From NCBI GenBank assembly GCA_946478935.1, contig CAMLEL010000014.1:1-15572 (forward strand): a stretch of 15,572 nucleotides of DNA, in the 5' to 3' direction. This DNA comes from an uncultured Armatimonadota bacterium (GTDB taxonomy: Bacteria; Armatimonadota; Fimbriimonadia; Fimbriimonadales; Fimbriimonadaceae). The notes under the pieces are model-generated. The model did no database searches. It was not told where the DNA came from and saw only the letters and a list, made by a program, of their open reading frames with translations. Below, piece by piece: positions 1 through 6,736 of the stretch. A program made the translations under genes and the position numbers. How positions within the stretch are numbered: the first letter of the stretch is position 1; each line of letters begins with the position of its first letter.

Positions 1-311
1 GATCGAATGGCTTGCGCGGCCATCATAACAGTCTTCATTCCGCTGCCACAAACCTTGTTTACGGTGGTGCAAGGAACCGAATTTGGAATTCCCGCTCCCA
101 GGGACGCCTGCCTCGCCGGGGCCTGACCTATTCCGCCGGTCAAAACGCACCCCATAAGGACTTCATCGACGTCTGAACCCTCCAAGTTGGCTCGATTCAG
201 GGCCTCCTTGATGGCGATCGCTCCCAGTTGGGGTGCGGTAAGTTTGGCCAGAGAGCCGGAAAATGCGCCGATAGGCGTGCGTGCGCCGGAAACGATGACT
301 GCTGATTCCAT
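1..311 (-). CDS. Acetyl-CoA acetyltransferase (thiolase), N-terminal part, cut by window edge
   Basis: Thiolases condense two acetyl-CoA to acetoacetyl-CoA, or run the reverse cleavage, in the cytoplasm. The 103 visible codons hold the typical start [15 protein letters not shown] and the nucleophile loop [10 protein letters not shown], with the acyl-accepting cysteine at residue 88. Both are diagnostic of the thiolase N-terminal domain. The downstream domain with the second Cys and His lies beyond base 1, so the gene is incomplete here because of the window edge, not decay. The ATG at 311 has a GGAG about 10 bases upstream, and the protein starts where thiolases usually start. It is divergent from glgA across 161 bases. 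Whether it serves ketogenesis, polyhydroxyalkanoate synthesis or beta-oxidation cannot be told from this fragment. Confidence 0.93.
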   Translation of the reverse strand, partial: MESAVIVSGARTPIGAFSGSLAKLTAPQLGAIAIKEALNRANLEGSDVDEVLMGCVLTGGIGQAPARQASLGAGIPNSVPCTTVNKVCGSGMKTVMMAAQAIR

Positions 312-472
312 TGGGTATGAGCTCCGTTGTCCTGTGATCTGTGATCAGGGTACCAGGGGTCGCTGCCACCCAGGACTTTGTTCCAATTTAGCCAAACTAT
401 CGCGGTTGATATGCCGTCTTTACGTTTGCGTGCCGAATATAGGCATATAGACCAGAGTTTGGTTCGATATTT

Positions 473-1945
473 GTGTCAGGTAGTGCATTGAATATTCTCT
501 TCGTTTCGGCGGAAGTAGCGCCGTACGCAAAAGTGGGCGGGTTGGCGGATGTAGCTGGCTCGTTACCCAAAGCCTTGCGCGATGCGGGATTGAACCCAAC
601 CGTCGTGATGCCTGCGTACCGCATGGTGCTCGACGATCCACGCTGGAAAGTCAGCGATGTTTTGAACGACTTACTGGTCGAAGTCGGTCCTGACTGGACT
701 GTTCCGGCCTGGGTGAAGTCCATCGAGATGGACGGAGTCACCGTCCTTTTAATCGGCTCGGATAGCTATTTCCAGGACGCCCATGATAGTGCATCCATCT
801 ACAGCCCGGGCATCGATCCGTACCTGTTCTTCTCTCATGCCGTTCTGGATGTGGCGAAGAAGCTTAATTTGGCGCCCGATGTGATTCACTGCAATGACTG
901 GCATACCGGTCTGATACCAGTCCTGATGCGCGAGAAAAAGTTCAATGAGTTGAGCCGCACAGCCTCGGTGTTCACAATTCACAATCTGGCGTACCAGGGC
1001 GAGTTCGACCGAGACCTGCTAGACAGGATGGGACTGCCACAGCGTTTATTCAACGCCCATCAGCTGGAGACTTGGGGTCGGCTGAATTTCCTAAAGAGTG
1101 GCTGCGTCTACGCTGATCACGTGACCACCGTGAGTCCCACGTATGCCGAAGAGATTCAGACTCCCGAATTCGGCTGCACCTTGGAGGGTCTCATGAAATA
1201 CCTGGCCGCCAATGGGCGATTGACAGGCATTTTGAACGGAATCGACCAAGATTCATTCAATCCCGAGATCGATCCGGCGCTTCCGGCCAATTTCACAGCC
1301 GAGGATCTTTCTGGCAAGTTCACGTGTAAGGCGAGGCTCCTGTCCGAACTCAAACTGCCGGTTCGGCCAAGTACTCCACTGTTGGGGATCGTCAGCCGGC
1401 TCAGCGAGCAGAAGGGCCTTCACATGGTGGCCGACCTCATTCCGTTGTTTACGAAATTGCCAGCCCAACTGGTTATTCAGGGCTTGGGTGATCCCGCAAT
1501 TGCAACTCGCCTCCGCGAGCTTGCCGCCAAGTACCCAAAGACGTTCAGGTTCGTTGAGGAGTTTGATGCCGACCTGGCCCAGCGGATCTATGCCGGCGCG
1601 GACATGTTCTTGATGCCGAGCGCCTTTGAACCGTGTGGACTCGGCCAGATGATTGCGATGCGGTATGGTACCGTACCGGTGGTTCGCAAGACGGGTGGCT
1701 TGGCGGACACGGTGTTTGACGGAAAGAACGGATTCGTGTTCGAGGAGATGGAGGCCGCCGACCTTTGGCAGGCCCTCCTGCGAGCTCAAGAAGAGTACCG
1801 TCGGCTTGCTGATTGGGGTCACTTCATCAACGCGGGAATGGCCTCGGACCACTCTTGGACAGAGAGCGCCTCCAGTTACGAACTCCTCTATAAGAAGTGC
1901 CAAAAGAGTAACGGAGGGGCAGCAAGAAAAGCGGCGTCAGCCTAA
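473..1945 (+). CDS. glgA: Glycogen/starch synthase (GT5 family)
   Basis: GlgA transfers glucose from ADP-glucose to the non-reducing end of a growing alpha-1,4-glucan in the cytoplasm. The 490-residue product has the usual GT5 length of about 480. Two Rossmann domains are evident. The N-terminal one carries the ADP-glucose-binding K20-V-G-G-L motif and the stretch IHCNDWHTGLIP (138-149). The C-terminal one carries SRLSEQKG (308-315), the catalytic-loop sequence around E386-P-C-G-L and a second KTGGL (406-410). The start is uncertain: GTG at 473 has no clear Shine-Dalgarno. An in-frame TTG at 488 would give a start just before NILFVSAEVAPYAKVGG, which is where many homologues begin. No other glycogen gene is in the window. 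Its TAA stop overlaps the stop of the opposing DUF6624-like gene. Confidence 0.96.
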   Translation: MSGSALNILFVSAEVAPYAKVGGLADVAGSLPKALRDAGLNPTVVMPAYRMVLDDPRWKVSDVLNDLLVEVGPDWTVPAWVKSIEMDGVTVLLIGSDSYFQDAHDSASIYSPGIDPYLFFSHAVLDVAKKLNLAPDVIHCNDWHTGLIPVLMREKKFNELSRTASVFTIHNLAYQGEFDRDLLDRMGLPQRLFNAHQLETWGRLNFLKSGCVYADHVTTVSPTYAEEIQTPEFGCTLEGLMKYLAANGRLTGILNGIDQDSFNPEIDPALPANFTAEDLSGKFTCKARLLSELKLPVRPSTPLLGIVSRLSEQKGLHMVADLIPLFTKLPAQLVIQGLGDPAIATRLRELAAKYPKTFRFVEEFDADLAQRIYAGADMFLMPSAFEPCGLGQMIAMRYGTVPVVRKTGGLADTVFDGKNGFVFEEMEAADLWQALLRAQEEYRRLADWGHFINAGMASDHSWTESASSYELLYKKCQKSNGGAARKAASA

Positions 1946-2541
1946 TTGGGCGGACGAGTGCCGTACATTTCTTCTAGTATTTTTTTGTATTCAGCAAGGG
2001 TCGGCATCCCCATTTCTGCTCGCCGTCGGTCCACACTTTCAGGATCTTCTATGGGCTTCGGACTCCACCGCCCGTCCATTCCCTGGACAAACTGTGTGCC
2101 GTAAATCTGTTTCTTACCTTCCGCGCTGAGTACACGGTCGGTCAAATAAGCGTAATTGGCTTTGCTCACCTCGCCCTGGATGAGCAGAGGCTCCATCAAG
2201 TCCAAGCAGAGACGCTGGAATTTCGGGTCGAGGTCAGCATGTTGAACCAAGAGCCACGCATCACCAGCCGCTTGCCGACCGATAAGGGTGAAGGTCGGCC
2301 AACCATAGGTCTTGACAATCTGCTTCATCTGATTCGTGTTGTAACGATCGATATCGGCGAGCTTGTCACCTTTTTCCTTCGTCATCTTTCCTTCTTTCGA
2401 AAGCGCGATTGCCTCCATTCGAAGGTGCTGGTCCGCTTTAACCATTGCTCGAATCTTAGCGGCTAAGCCAGGGTTCTTTGGAGGTTTGACTCCGACCTGA
2501 GGCAAAAGCAGTCCAAGGATTAGAATTGGGACGGAAACCAT
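1942..2541 (-). CDS. DUF6624-like exported protein of unknown function
   Basis: About 199 residues. After a short hydrophobic N-terminus (VPILILGLLLPQVG), which reads as a signal peptide or membrane anchor, the protein has a helical domain. It contains the landmarks I associate with DUF6624: DQHLRMEA near the front, YGWPTF, WLLVQHADLDPKFQ, AYLTDRVLSAEGKKQIYGTQ and a closing SVDRRRAEMGMPTLAEY. No catalytic function is established for that family, and I assign none. I chose the ATG at 2541, although AGGGA sits almost against it. In-frame TTG (2562) and GTG (2559) would add up to seven residues, including an arginine that would suit a signal-peptide n-region, so the start is open. It lies just downstream of mnmA, probably co-transcribed, and meets glgA tail to tail with overlapping stops. 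Confidence 0.8.
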   Translation of the reverse strand: MVSVPILILGLLLPQVGVKPPKNPGLAAKIRAMVKADQHLRMEAIALSKEGKMTKEKGDKLADIDRYNTNQMKQIVKTYGWPTFTLIGRQAAGDAWLLVQHADLDPKFQRLCLDLMEPLLIQGEVSKANYAYLTDRVLSAEGKKQIYGTQFVQGMDGRWSPKPIEDPESVDRRRAEMGMPTLAEYKKILEEMYGTRPPN

Positions 2542-2564
2542 TTCCCTATACGATAACACCAAGA

Positions 2565-3674
2565 CTAGGCATTAACGGGAACCTTTGCTGCCTTCGGACT
2601 TGCAATAGTGCCACCCGCAAGGACGGTTTGGCCTCGGTAAGCGACGGCAATCTGACCGGGAGTCACGGCCCGGACTGGCTTGTCGAACTCCAAGTAGGGT
2701 GACTCGCCACCGAACAGAGTCGCTCGCTGCGGCTCCATGTTGTAGCGGATCTTTGCCATCACCCGATGCGGCTCGGATGTGGGGTCGATCGCATTCCAAA
2801 ACAGCCCGTCCAACGGAACGCGCCGAGTTTCCAGCAGTTCGGCAGGACCGACCACCACCTGGTTCTCCTTCGGCTTTAACTCCAGAACGTACAGCGGATT
2901 CTTGCCGGAGACCCCAATGCCTCGCCGTTGGCCGATCGTGAAGTCGGCAACGCCATTGTGCTCACCGAGCGATTTGCCATCTGCATCCAAGACTTGACCC
3001 CTGGAGAAAATTTCCGGTCGGTTCTTCCGCAGAAATTCTTGGTATCCGCCAGCTTCGCTCACAAAGCAGATCTCCTGGCTGTCCGGCTTGTCCGCAACGC
3101 TCAACCCGAACTCGCGAGCCATTTCTCGAGTCTCGGCTTTGTTTGCGATTTCGCCCATCGGGAAGTAGCTCGCGGCAAGCTGCTCCTGATCGAGCATGTA
3201 GAGGACGTAGCTCTGGTCCTTGCCTTGGCCCCGAGCGCGAAGCAGACGATAGCGACCCGTATTGCGATCGAAGCGGATCCGCGCGTAATGGCCGGTGACC
3301 AGCCGATCGCAGCCCAACTCCCGCATCTTCTGCATCAGAATTTCGAACTTGACATGCTTGTTGCACTGCACACAGGGGTTCGGAGTGCGGCCCTGTTCGT
3401 ACTCGGAGATGAAGTTATCGATGACGGACGTTCGGAACTCATCCTTGAAGTTCATCACGTAGTGCGGAATGCCGAGCGTCCTTGCCACGCGTCGCGCATC
3501 CTCGACTGCCCCCAAGGAGCAGCATCCGGCATGGCGGGGATCGGTCTGACTCTCCTGCCAAATCTGCATCGTCAGACCGATGACGTCATGACCACGACGC
3601 TTGAGCACGGCCGCCGCGACCGAGCTATCTACGCCGCCCGACATCGCCACCAGATAGGTCGGCTTAGTTGGCAG
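2565..3674 (-). CDS. mnmA: tRNA-specific 2-thiouridylase MnmA
   Basis: MnmA activates U34 of Lys/Glu/Gln tRNAs with ATP and installs sulfur to give s2U34. The PP-loop SGGVDSS lies at the N-terminus. The catalytic cysteines are seen in CVQCNKHVKF (Cys104) and DSQEICFV (Cys203), matching the E. coli pair 102/199. The C-terminal beta-barrel ends about residue 360. I place the start at CTG 3674 (369 residues): a GGGAGG lies 5 bases upstream, and the extension reads PTKPTYLVAMSGG, restoring the beta-strand that normally precedes the PP-loop. The nearest canonical start, GTG 3650, has no Shine-Dalgarno and removes most of that strand, so 2565-3650 is the conservative version. The CTG start would overlap the end of the VKOR-DsbA gene by 11 bases. 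Function is very secure; the start is an inference. Confidence 0.95.
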   Translation of the reverse strand: MPTKPTYLVAMSGGVDSSVAAAVLKRRGHDVIGLTMQIWQESQTDPRHAGCCSLGAVEDARRVARTLGIPHYVMNFKDEFRTSVIDNFISEYEQGRTPNPCVQCNKHVKFEILMQKMRELGCDRLVTGHYARIRFDRNTGRYRLLRARGQGKDQSYVLYMLDQEQLAASYFPMGEIANKAETREMAREFGLSVADKPDSQEICFVSEAGGYQEFLRKNRPEIFSRGQVLDADGKSLGEHNGVADFTIGQRRGIGVSGKNPLYVLELKPKENQVVVGPAELLETRRVPLDGLFWNAIDPTSEPHRVMAKIRYNMEPQRATLFGGESPYLEFDKPVRAVTPGQIAVAYRGQTVLAGGTIASPKAAKVPVNA

Positions 3675-4827
3675 GCGCTCCTCCCAAGATCAGAGACTTG
3701 TAGGGTTCGGTGTTCAGCTTCTCTTCAAGCTTGGATGGCGCCACTTGCTCAACCGGCCCATCCTTCGCTTGGACAAACAGCGTGGGAGTCGCGGTGATTT
3801 TAATCTTGTTTGCAAGATTCAAGTCTGCCGTCACCCGCTTAATGGCCGCGTCTTCTGGATCGTTCATTCGCGCCTTGATCTTCTCGGCGTTGAGGCCGAT
3901 AGACTGCGCCACGTCGGTGATCGCTTCCACCGTCTTCATCTCAGCCGTCGGTCGAGAATAGATGGCGCCGATGAATTGCCAGAACTTGTTCTCTTCAGCC
4001 GCGATTTCGGCGATGGTCGCAGCGGGGAGTGCCATCTTGTGGTCCTCTTTCATGAAGAGCGGGAAGTGGTGGAAAACCAATCGAACTTTGCCATTCGAGT
4101 TCTTCACCAAGTCTTCAAGGACCGGAAATGTCTCCTGACAGGTTGGACACAGCATGTCAGCGAATTCGATGATCGTTACCGGCGCATCCCGATTCCCGAG
4201 GATATGTGCATCCGCTCCGACGAGATCGACCTTGCCTTCGTTGACTCGGATATCGATGCCGCCATCAATCCGTTCTCCCTTGGCTCGCTGATTGTTGATA
4301 CCGACCCAAAGGGCCACGATCACGCCCACTGTGAGAACACCCGCCAAAGCCGCGTCGATGGTCCTACCCGGCTTTGCCTTGCTGGGATCAGCTTGCAGCA
4401 TGCCCGCCGAAACAAGGGTCACCAAAACCATCGTGATAGCAGACGCGATGCACCACATGCAGGTCGCATGGATCACATAAAGCGCGGTGTACGTGAGATA
4501 GCCGCTGTAAAGCGCACCGACGATGGCGACCAGAAATCCGATGAGGTTAAGAGGACGAGAACCTTCCAATCCTCGAATGCCGCGATAGATCGCCAATGCC
4601 GTGATAAACAGATACCCTGCCAGTCCGAGGTACGCAACGGGTATTCCGCCGTCGACGGAATTACCAATGAGGTAGGCCGAGGGGTGGGTGGTCACTACAT
4701 CACATCCCTTTTGCGGGCCGCACGGCAACGACAGCCTCAGGAAGCTGCTGATGCTCAAGAACCCCGAAATGAAGGTCCCTACGAACCCTAACACGATGAG
4801 AATGCGATTAAGTGCGACCGATGCCAC
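3664..4827 (-). CDS. VKOR domain fused to DsbA-like thioredoxin domain (disulfide-forming protein)
   Basis: This 387-residue membrane protein combines both halves of an oxidative-folding pathway. VKOR re-oxidises a thioredoxin-fold partner and passes electrons to quinone; DsbA-like domains insert disulfides into exported proteins. Residues 1-145 form a VKOR-type helical bundle with loop cysteines Cys36 and Cys42 and the quinone-side CMWC at 123-126. A further membrane segment (about 158-176) leads to a DsbA/Thioredoxin_4-like domain with CPTC at 227-230, the cis-Pro loop TATPT at 345-349 and FHHFPL. All eight expected cysteines are present, so it looks functional. The start is GTG 4827, preceded by a TAAAAT at the spacing of a leaderless transcript and by no Shine-Dalgarno. 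It is first of a probable VKOR-mnmA-DUF6624 transcription unit and divergent from miaB. Confidence 0.92.
   Translation of the reverse strand: MASVALNRILIVLGFVGTFISGFLSISSFLRLSLPCGPQKGCDVVTTHPSAYLIGNSVDGGIPVAYLGLAGYLFITALAIYRGIRGLEGSRPLNLIGFLVAIVGALYSGYLTYTALYVIHATCMWCIASAITMVLVTLVSAGMLQADPSKAKPGRTIDAALAGVLTVGVIVALWVGINNQRAKGERIDGGIDIRVNEGKVDLVGADAHILGNRDAPVTIIEFADMLCPTCQETFPVLEDLVKNSNGKVRLVFHHFPLFMKEDHKMALPAATIAEIAAEENKFWQFIGAIYSRPTAEMKTVEAITDVAQSIGLNAEKIKARMNDPEDAAIKRVTADLNLANKIKITATPTLFVQAKDGPVEQVAPSKLEEKLNTEPYKSLILGGAPAN
3672..3685 (-). promoter_or_regulatory. Shine-Dalgarno plus CTG start of mnmA
   Basis: GGGAGG (3680-3685) stands 5 bases before CTG (3672-3674) on the minus strand, within the last codons of the VKOR-DsbA gene. 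No other start candidate of mnmA has a Shine-Dalgarno. Confidence 0.55.
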
Positions 4828-4833
4828 GTTGAA

Positions 4834-4839
4834 ATTTTA
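4834..4839 (-). promoter_or_regulatory. Candidate -10 element for a leaderless VKOR-DsbA transcript
   Basis: TAAAAT fits TANNNT and ends 6 bases before the GTG start, so transcription would begin at or next to the start codon. No convincing -35 hexamer is seen 16-18 bases upstream. The assignment rests on the spacing, on the lack of a Shine-Dalgarno, and on the same arrangement in front of vapB. Confidence 0.5.
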
Positions 4840-4942
4840 CCGTCCAGAAGGATGTCGGCCTAAGCCACGCCAATTCAATGTCTTCGCCAGGCTGTTTAGT
4901 TCCCCGATTGATCAGTTCGGCCGAGGTCTTCAGCCTCCACGG

Positions 4943-4948
4943 TAGACT
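4943..4948 (+). promoter_or_regulatory. Possible -10 element upstream of miaB
   Basis: TAGACT (TANNNT) lies 19 bases before the miaB ATG, followed by TAG; the same TAGACTA string precedes the transglutaminase-like gene. No matching -35 was found, so this is a weak candidate. Confidence 0.3.
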
Positions 4949-4967
4949 AGTAGCTCTAGAACGCCGA

Positions 4968-6371
4968 ATGTCTGCGACTCTGCATCCCCTCCAATTGACC
5001 GCTCGACCTCGAGCCAAACGTGGCACCTATTACGTGCAGACCTGGGGCTGCCAGATGAACGAAGAAGACAGTGAGCAAATGGCGCTTTACCTGGAGGGAA
5101 TCGGATTCGAGCCCACCACGTCGATTGTGGAAGCCCAAATCATTCTTCTGAACACGTGCTCCGTGCGCAAAAAACCGGAGGACAAGGCCTTTTCCCTGTT
5201 GGGCGAGTTGGTTCCCGTTAAGAAGTCTCGTCCGGAGCTTGTTATCGGCGTCTGCGGATGCATGGCCCAACTCCGGGCCGATGAGATTCGCCGTCGAGCC
5301 CCCCATGTCGATTTTGTGGTTGGCACTGGCCAAGTTTCGACCATTCCGGGTTTGGTTGAGGAGGCTCTGCAGAAACGCAGATTCCAGAAGAGGCTGGACC
5401 TCCCGGAACGCAAGGGCGCCGTCGTTGAGGAGATGCCTCAAAGGCTGGTGCGGACCCTTGGTCCTGACGCTCATCCCATAGCCGCTCCCAAGCTCAAGGC
5501 GTTCGTGCCCATCCAGTACGGGTGCGACAAGTTCTGCACGTTCTGCATCGTGCCCACCACCCGAGGCCGGGAGCGATCGCGACCTACGATCGAAATCATA
5601 GAAGAGGTCTCGAAGCTTGTAGAGAACGGAACTCGTGAGGTGACCCTCCTTGGCCAGACCGTGAACTCCTACGGCAAGAACATGCCCGAGGGCAAGGTGC
5701 CTTTCAGCCAACTGCTCTGGAAACTGGGCGAGATCGAGGGACTGCAACGAATCCGGTACACCTCACCCTATCCTCGCGACTTCAAAACGGACGTCATCGA
5801 GGCGATTCGAGATTGTCCACAGGTCATGGAACACTGCCACATGCCCCTGCAAGCCGGGCACGACGACCTACTCAAGCGGATGAAGCGGCTTTATACCGTG
5901 GACTCGTTCAAATCAATCGTGCGCGAACTGAGGGCGGCCATTCCGGGTGTAGGGCTGACCACCGACATCATCGTCGGCTTCCCAGGCGAGACCGAAGCTG
6001 AGTTTCAGGCAACCTTGGACACCGTCGAAGAGATCCGGTTTGATGGCGCCTATATGTTCATCTACTCGCCCCGGCCCGGAACCCCCGCCGCCGATATGGA
6101 GCAGGTTCCCTTGCCCGTTAAAAAGGAACGGCTCAGCCGCCTGATCGCGCTTCAGAACCGGATCACCTGCGAGATCAACGAGACCCTGATCGGAAAAGAG
6201 TTCGAGGTCCTCGTAGAAGGCATCTCGCCCAAGAACTCGGCCCTGCTTCAAGGCTACACCCGCGAGTTCAAAATGATGCATTTCCCGGGCGACGCCTCCC
6301 GAGTCGGCAGGATCGCGCGGGTTCGGGCGACAGAGTCGCACCTGTGGGGCCTGCGCGGGGAGTTGGTGTGA
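4968..6371 (+). CDS. miaB: tRNA-2-methylthio-N6-dimethylallyladenosine synthase MiaB
   Basis: MiaB is a radical-SAM methylthiotransferase that converts i6A37 to ms2i6A37 in tRNAs reading UNN codons. The 467-residue product shows the N-terminal domain with the three auxiliary-cluster cysteines, Cys28 (TWGCQMNEEDSE), Cys64 (NTCSVR) and Cys98 (VCGCMAQ). The radical-SAM CX3CX2C is at Cys186/190/193 (GCDKFCTFCIVPTTRGRERS). A C-terminal TRAM domain covers about the last 65 residues. GRERSRP and the CQMNE/NTCSVR details favour MiaB over RimO or MtaB. The ATG at 4968 is preferred over the upstream ATG at 4878, because homology begins near residue 20 and the upstream stretch has no family resemblance. 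No good Shine-Dalgarno is visible. The TGA stop shares its A with the next ATG, so the VOC gene is translationally coupled. Confidence 0.96.
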   Translation: MSATLHPLQLTARPRAKRGTYYVQTWGCQMNEEDSEQMALYLEGIGFEPTTSIVEAQIILLNTCSVRKKPEDKAFSLLGELVPVKKSRPELVIGVCGCMAQLRADEIRRRAPHVDFVVGTGQVSTIPGLVEEALQKRRFQKRLDLPERKGAVVEEMPQRLVRTLGPDAHPIAAPKLKAFVPIQYGCDKFCTFCIVPTTRGRERSRPTIEIIEEVSKLVENGTREVTLLGQTVNSYGKNMPEGKVPFSQLLWKLGEIEGLQRIRYTSPYPRDFKTDVIEAIRDCPQVMEHCHMPLQAGHDDLLKRMKRLYTVDSFKSIVRELRAAIPGVGLTTDIIVGFPGETEAEFQATLDTVEEIRFDGAYMFIYSPRPGTPAADMEQVPLPVKKERLSRLIALQNRITCEINETLIGKEFEVLVEGISPKNSALLQGYTREFKMMHFPGDASRVGRIARVRATESHLWGLRGELV

Positions 6372-6733
6372 TGGCGGCTATCCGCTACTTTGTGGCCGAC
6401 ATTGATCGTTCGATCCGATTCTACGAGTCTCTTGGTCTCAAGCTGAAAAAGAACATGGGCCCGATCGCGATGATGGACTTGGACGGCATCGAGTTTTGGA
6501 TTAGCAATCCCGATACATCGGCCGCACGCCCGATGCCCGACGGTCGCAAACCCGAGCCCGGAGGTTGGAATCGAATTGTCATCCAGGTGGAGGATATCGA
6601 ATCCGTGGTCGCCGCCCAAAGAGAAACCGGCACGACGTTTCGAAATGACATCATTTCCGGGCCCGGCGGCAGTCAAGTGCTGATCGAGGATCCGGACGGC
6701 AATCCGATTGAGATCTTCCAGCCTCGGGGCTAG
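6371..6733 (+). CDS. VOC (glyoxalase/bleomycin-resistance fold) protein
   Basis: At 120 residues this is one full VOC module made of two beta-alpha-beta-beta-beta units. The first unit is YFVADIDRSIRFYESLGLKL and the second IVIQVEDIESVVAAQRETG, closing with the family signature DPDGNPIEIFQP. VOC proteins include lactoylglutathione lyases, dioxygenases and resistance proteins; the substrate here cannot be assigned. In both strands where the metal-binding His usually sits (the RYFV and NRIVIQ stretches) there is no histidine. Only the C-terminal Glu remains, so a classical metal-dependent glyoxalase I is unlikely. The ATG at 6371 overlaps the miaB stop by one base (TGATG) and has GGGGAG about 9 bases upstream, which rules out the longer frame starting at 6344. 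Confidence 0.88.
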   Translation: MAAIRYFVADIDRSIRFYESLGLKLKKNMGPIAMMDLDGIEFWISNPDTSAARPMPDGRKPEPGGWNRIVIQVEDIESVVAAQRETGTTFRNDIISGPGGSQVLIEDPDGNPIEIFQPRG

Positions 6734-6736
6734 TCA

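Noticed and set aside
331..349. TGATC-TGT-GATCA repeat and nearby CCTG/CAGG in the thiolase-glgA gap
   Set aside because: Only a 5-base inverted repeat with the outer pair off-centre; too short to call an operator without comparison to relatives.
1972..1990. T-run downstream of glgA as a rho-independent terminator
   Set aside because: No stable GC stem directly precedes the T-run, and it is coding sequence of the opposite gene.
2928..3797. 289-codon open frame opposite mnmA
   Set aside because: Same reason: no recognisable motif, no Shine-Dalgarno, and it covers a certain MnmA sequence.
3745..4791. 348-codon open frame opposite the VKOR-DsbA gene
   Set aside because: Rich in Arg/Asp/His with no domain or membrane pattern; it is the antisense shadow of a clearly conserved gene in a GC-rich third-position context.
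4878..4967. Upstream extension of miaB from ATG 4878
   Set aside because: The 30 residues have no similarity to MiaB N-termini and would occupy the divergent promoter region; ATG 4968 fits the family better.
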